Assembly (NCBI GenBank): GCA_037039685.1
Contig: JAWNGF010000001.1
Span: 8,804,001-8,868,000 of the forward strand
DNA: 64,000 nucleotides
Source of the DNA: Ceratobasidium sp. AG-K
Taxonomy: Eukaryota > Basidiomycota > Agaricomycetes > Cantharellales > Ceratobasidiaceae
Direction: 5' to 3'
The translations under genes and the position numbers were made by a program. The notes under the pieces were generated by a model, which was not told the origin of the DNA, did not search any database, and saw only the letters and a list, made by a program, of their open reading frames with translations. Of this stretch, positions 59,369-64,000 are shown piece by piece; the stretch's first letter is position 1; each line of letters opens with the position of its first letter.

Positions 59369-59530
59369 TTATATAATTGTGCGCTTTCTTTATTTTGTCT
59401 ATCAATATTGTAACGCATATAGCCGTCTTGCAAGTCTGGTATGCTGCCGAGTATATATAGTGAAGCTCGTTCTGGTCTGCTTGTTTTATATTGATCATGG
59501 CTTCGTTTTCTTGGGTGTAGATACATATGA
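59369..59530. terminator. Shared 3' region of convergent Mrc1-like and L2HGDH genes
   Basis: 162 bp between converging stop codons, AT-rich with TATATA runs. No gene is seen. Confidence 0.5.
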
Positions 59531-61074
59531 CTAGAGTAATTCTTCGACCACCATTTCTGCAATCGCGAGGGACGATGTGAGACCGGGTGACTCGATGCCC
59601 ATTAGGCTGACCATGCGCCCTGCTCCGTCAGCGCCGGCTCGATAGAAATCCGTCGACCAGTCTGTTCGAGCAACAAAGTCCTGGAAGCCATGTCCGGGTC
59701 CAACCAGCTTGGGTCGAATGCCTACATAGTCCGACGCAAGCCCTTCTCGGTGTATGCCCGGGAGGTACGTCACGATCGCGTCAAACATTTGGTCGAGCCG
59801 CTCGTCGCTCGGATTGAGGTGCCTTTTCCAAAAGTCGTGCAGTTCTTGTCCATCCAGGGATGCATCGTCCGGAGGTTGCAGCCATTCAGCATCGGGCCCG
59901 AACCTGACGTTGCCTTCCATGTCGAGTGTCAGATGCGTTCCAAGGCTGGCATGCCCATGGCTCGCGGCTTGTTCAGGAACCGGGTAGATCAATCTCTTGA
60001 CCGACGCGCCTTGGCCACGATACGATGCGTACGATCCCCGAGAGAAGAACGCTGTGAGCCGTTTCTCAGGTGGGAGCAGGGCATTGAGAACAAGTGTTGA
60101 CGAGAGGCCCGACGCGTTGATCAACGTTCGTGCAAGGATCGTGTCGGGTTCTCCCTCGCCTGTCACTGTTTGGACAACCCAGCCTGTGGTCGACCCGTCG
60201 CAGCTCTCGCCTGGTTGGGGGACGTACGGGTCAACACGAACGACCCTGGTTCCGCAAGTCAGCGTCGCCGCGCCTTGACTATCTTCTATAAGCTTTTCAA
60301 AGGACTCAAAAAACGAGTGCGAGTCGAGGATTCCGGTTTCTGGGCTTTCGACGGCAGCTGTGATTTCGGGCGAGAGGTCTGGCTCGTAAGCCCGAGCCTC
60401 GTCGCCCGAGATCAGTCGGGTAGGAGCAACTGGAGATTTCGCTAGTTCCTTTGATGCATTGAGGGGTAGTGTGTGCAAGATCCATGAGATACACTCACAG
60501 GGTCAGAAAAAGGTGGCCACTTGAGAGCCTGGGAGTGCGCATGTAGCTTGTGCAAGTAATCTTCCTGGCCTTTTCTGGCAACAATAAATTTGCCGGTCTT
60601 GCGGTACGGAACCCCGTGTTTGTCGCAATGTTCGTAAAGCAAGTGTCTCCCTCGCAGACATAGCCTCGTCTCCAATGAGTTTGGAGGGTAATACAGTCCT
60701 TGATGTTGGTCAAAACCCTTATCGCTGGGTATGAGTGAGGGAACTTACCTCCATGGATGACCTCTGAGTTTCGCGCGCTAAGTAAATGGTCAGAACCTTA
60801 CGAAACCCATAGCTATGCATAGGCATACCTAGTTTCCTCTCCCACACGATTATTCCGCTCAACAAGATAAGTCGATTTGTCAGGAAACTTGTCGGCCAAG
60901 CGCTGAGCAATCGCGAGTCCGATGACACCTGGGGGAGTCTCAGATCTTTGCGCAATCAAAGTAAGGATCGCACTTACCTGCCCCGATGATCAAATGATCG
61001 ACAGCCATCTCAGGCTTTCGTAGCGCATACCGACCGTTGCTGTTCAACGCAACAGCCAAGCCCCGAATCGTCAT
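59531..61074 (-). CDS. L-2-hydroxyglutarate dehydrogenase-like FAD enzyme
   Basis: Oxidises L-2-hydroxyglutarate to 2-oxoglutarate in mitochondria. The start at ATG 61074 ([20 protein letters not shown]) gives an Arg-rich amphipathic leader that fits a mitochondrial presequence; a second ATG ([11 protein letters not shown]) follows at 61008. FAD site: [15 protein letters not shown]. Then [60 protein letters not shown]. After the last intron: [100 protein letters not shown], and [20 protein letters not shown], ending at 59531. Five exons, full length. DAO-family alternatives are possible but this fits L2HGDH best. Confidence 0.87.
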
Positions 61075-61480
61075 CCCGACTTGTAACACAGAATGTTCTG
61101 GGCCCGAAGCTGAAGACCTTCAGTCGTAAAATAGACACGGGGCAACTATGACTCACCGTGCGGTGGTCGAGATAAGAGCGCCGTATCAAACCGGCTCGAA
61201 CATCAAAATGATCCGTTTCCGCGGAAGCGGGGCCAGTAATCAACCTACCAAAATGAAGAACCTTATTGGATGGATATACCAATTAAGTTTCAAGGTTGCC
61301 CAATAACAAGATCTTAGCCGACGAATCGTGCCGTGAACAAGTGCCAGATTTCCCTTCAAGGAGGAGCGAAAATACAGCCTCACAACGGTCGAATACGATG
61401 GGTGAATTCTAGGCCCTGTAACGAATGACAAAAACCAGTAGATTGAATGCAATATCTACAACATACACGACAGCTTCGCA

Positions 61481-62135
61481 CTAAGCTCTTGGCCGCGTCT
61501 TGGGGTCCCACGCAGTAATTTTAGGAGCAACAGTGTTGTATGGGCGGTATGCGCCTCGTGTGCCCGTCAAGTTTCTCCACATATTCCTATGAAGCGACAA
61601 ATCACGGCCTGTTTAGTCGGGGTTGCTCAGGTAGGGAGCAAGTGGCACGTACAGTCTGCCAAGGCTTCCGGGACTCTTGCAAAACTTTGTCCTCGGTGGG
61701 TGGTTTTTGGCGAATGTGATGCAACCACGAGTGCCAGTCGGATGGAACCTGGGCCGCGTTGAATTCGTGCTATCAAAATATCAGCATTCTCCAAGGCCAT
61801 GATCAAGGAGGTTTAGCCTTGCTTACCTGGCGATAATCTACCCACCGATGACGGCCTATCATCCCACTCACATCAGCCCACACATTCACTTTACCATCAA
61901 CGCCACAATTACACACCGGGAAGCTCCTCCTCCGGGTTCAAATTCTCGAAATATCTGTTTCCGAATCTACAACCGCAACCCCATAAACCCCAGTCATCAA
62001 TTCTCACACACGCACTTACTTGTCCGCCCCAACGAACCGGCCAGATTTGGCGTCTCCAATGTACCACATCTGGCGCACATATTCCTTCAATCCCACACGT
62101 CGAATACTCCTTAGCGTTCTCAAGAGCGAAACCAT
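61481..62135 (-). CDS. NADH:ubiquinone oxidoreductase subunit NDUFA12
   Basis: Complex I accessory subunit (B17.2/13 kDa family) in the mitochondrial inner membrane arm. ATG 62135 gives MVSLLRTLRSIRRVGLKEYV, then RQMWYIGDAKSGRFVGAD. Spliced exons: KFGNRYFENLNPEEELPGRH, RWVDYRQ, HEFNAAQVPSDWHSWLHHIR, QKPPTEDKVLQESRKPWQT, and a last exon MWRNLTGTRGAYRPYNTVAP, KITAWDPKTRPRA, TAG at 61481-61483. YGNxYYE...GRHRWV...PPEWHxWLH is the known family signature. The last junction (about 61570-61650) does not keep the frame with the obvious GTACGT donor, so either a weak donor or a one-base slip is present. Confidence 0.85.
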
Positions 62136-62547
62136 GGCGAGATCAAGGACGAGTTTGGGATCCCCAACGTCACGTGACGAGACAAGTAACCCGCTCACAA
62201 TTGTGACGCCACAGTAAAGTCCAAATAATTGAGATTTTTGAGATTTTTGAAAATGACATTCATACATGATACAATGTTAAAAGGAGGAAAGGGATAAAAT
62301 GCGCGACGATAAACAGAGGTGAATATGACGACAGGGTTTCTCGACAGGGCAGGACAGCACACGGCGAATAAAAGAAAGTGGACAAGGAAAGTGGGAAGGA
62401 ACCAAAATAACCACGAAATAGCAATCAGAGCACACAAGATATAACAAGAAAAAAACTACATCTCTATAGGCTTTGGTCGGACCTGGGACTTGGGTTCACG
62501 GAAGCATAAAACACGCTTTGAAGAATGATCCCACGAACAGGCCCGGG
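62136..62547. other. Region between NDUFA12 and the PH-like gene
   Basis: 412 bp upstream of NDUFA12 and downstream of the gene ending at 62548. It holds the NDUFA12 promoter and the 3' UTR of the neighbour. No gene. Confidence 0.45.
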
Positions 62548-63705
62548 TCACGTACTCGGGGCCCCGTCCTGGAGCGTTTGGGAAGCAAAAGCCGAGACAA
62601 AATCTGGTGATACACGTGGTTCTGTCGGGTCTGGGGTGATCTCTTTGCTGCTTGCCCCAGCGCTGAGATTGCTACGAGGACCAAACTCGGCGAAGCCACC
62701 CCACTTGACGGGAGGTGGTGGGGGCGGCAAGGGACCAAAGATCGAAGACTGTACATTGTCGCTCTGTTCAAGCTGGTCTGCGGGCGTGATGCTAGTGGCG
62801 GCGAGCGCCTCAGCGAGGACTCGTGCTGTGCTGTCGTTGGCCGCTTCCTGCCGTCTCGACTTGCGGTCTTTTGAAATAGTAGCATAGGGATGAGCCCGAG
62901 GTTTTGCTGAGGATGCACGGGCGGGAGTGACCCAATGAAGGCCAAATGAGTCGGGGAATTCCACAGGACTTCCGCCTCCAGCCTCTTGGAGCTGTTTGAG
63001 TCTGGCGGCCGTATAGTTCGCCCTCGCACGCTGAATCTGCTCCGCGGTCGCTGTTTTGTGGCTCGGAAGATAACGGCCAAGGGCTGCGACCGGGTCACGA
63101 TTGGAAAGAGCCATTAAACGTTTCTCCAGTTGAAACGCGTGCTTTTCGGTTTGGAACTTTATAACAAAGACATGTCAGAGACCCTAGGGAAAATAAACTG
63201 TATGTTGGCAAATGAATACGTACTTTGAAACAGTGCAGGCGCGGATGAGGGCTTCCGCTTGTAGCCTTGGGATTTGGAGCGTTGACATAAACATGCCTGT
63301 CGCGCCGCTTGCCAGCCTCTGCGATGGCAAAGTCCAACAATACGGTCTGTGAACGGACTGACACGACGGCTGTTTGGTAACAATCAATCGTGTGATCAGC
63401 TCCTGTCCATAAGGATACTAGGCTGTGACTAACCAATGTACGCTCGCAAAGATAGCTTCCCGATGCTGAAGACCAGCTTTCCCATACCCAAGTTGACCCA
63501 CTCATCTCCCTCTCGCAAGAAAAGCCTCGCCTGCAGTTCAGAAAGTGTGACTTCTTTATTCTCGTGGCGGACTGTGGTTGGGTCCGTGTCAACCATCGGC
63601 TCTCAAAACACATGATAGCTTACCAAGACCCATGCTCTCAGTCAAGATAGAAGCGCCTTGGGCGATGGGCAGGATGGGTGTCGCTGCCTGGGTGTCGACC
63701 TCCAT
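62548..63705 (-). CDS. Hypothetical protein with PH/EVH1-like N-terminus
   Basis: About 310 residues. ATG 63705 gives MEVDTQAATPILPIAQGASI. With acceptor GAATAAAG the next exon reads EVTLSELQARLFLREGDEWV, NLGMGKLVFSIGKLSLRAYI, then after an intron AVVSVRSQTVLLDFAIAEAG, RRDRHVYVNAPNPKATSGSP, LHCFKFQTEKHAFQLEKRLM. The pattern of short beta strands, EWxxxGxGKL and a final helix with FxxxKHAFxLEKRL resembles the PH-like fold of Ran-binding/EVH1 domains, but not strongly enough to name one. The C-terminal half (from MALSNRDPVAALGRYLP) is Ala/Ser/Pro-rich with a PPPPPPV run, probably disordered. Stop at 62548. Role unknown. Confidence 0.6.
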
Positions 63706-64000
63706 TGCTTGTGGTGGTGTGGGATGGAGACGCTGTCACGATAATCGCTCTTCGTCTAGACCAAATCCGTGGTTCAAAGGCGCCGAGGATGATGTACGGA
63801 AAGAATACACAGGAATAGCCCCAAAAGCAAAGCTGACCGCAAATACCGCGTCGGGTCCGACAAGGCGTGTGGTAGTTGAAGACACGAGACTCTGATGGGG
63901 CAGCCTGGTGATGCCAGCCCGTTACGGTTTCCAACCGGGACAATCATGTGTTTCAAATTGCTATTGCCGCCGGCTATTCCAGTCCACGGCCGACCAAAAT
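63706..64000. other. Window end, upstream of the PH-like gene
   Basis: Likely promoter of the minus-strand gene starting at 63705. Short frames on both strands are not supported. Nothing else can be said because the window ends. Confidence 0.35.

Overview
This is a gene-dense, intron-rich fungal nuclear segment. Genes lie on both strands and are cut by many short introns (about 47-65 nt, GT-AG, with CTAAC/CTGAC-like branch points). Several families are, as I remember them, typical of Agaricomycetes and especially Rhizoctonia/Ceratobasidiaceae: a TKL-like kinase of the GGFGDVYRG...HGDLKG type, a BTB-like protein, and an intronless trypsin-fold protein with a GDSGS motif. A Rhizoctonia-like basidiomycete is an inference from family resemblance, not a search. 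All gene models were spliced by eye; starts and a few junctions are flagged where uncertain.

Layout. 0.7-7.4 kb: O-fucosyltransferase-like protein, Rec8 meiotic cohesin and isopentenyl-diphosphate isomerase, all on minus. 8.6-15.1 kb: kinase with a long disordered N-terminus, then a GH47 alpha-mannosidase, both plus. 15.4-25.8 kb: PHD-finger protein (minus), zinc-type CDF transporter (minus) divergent from a GT31 glycosyltransferase (plus) with 131 bp between start codons, then SGT1 and a small CsbD-like protein (minus). 27-30.9 kb: mucin-like single-pass membrane protein. 32.6-37.8 kb: WRAP73-type WD40 protein, NADH-cytochrome b5 reductase and a GST-like protein, all plus. 39-46 kb: intronless protease-like gene, truncated BTB-like gene (minus), and a multi-BRCT Rtt107/Brc1-like repair protein. 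46.6-53 kb: secreted cysteine-containing protein, TTC4/Cns1 co-chaperone, a tiny secreted peptide with a duplicated exon, and a repeat-rich gene-poor stretch. 53-64 kb: ribosomal protein uL3, an Mrc1/claspin-like checkpoint mediator, L-2-hydroxyglutarate dehydrogenase, NDUFA12 and a PH-like hypothetical protein.

The genes are mostly unrelated housekeeping genes. Genome-maintenance functions are notable: Rec8, Rtt107/Brc1-like and Mrc1-like. SGT1 and TTC4/Cns1 are both Hsp90 co-chaperones. Nothing looks like a horizontally acquired island or a metabolite cluster. The least explained material is the 50.8-52.8 kb repeat region with its small secreted peptide, the kinase N-terminal duplication, the GDSGS protein with an inserted coiled coil, and the tandem SPSQ array in the Mrc1-like protein. 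Several genes (mucin, CDF transporter, Mrc1-like, kinase) contain single-base frame slips that are either assembly errors or real allele damage.
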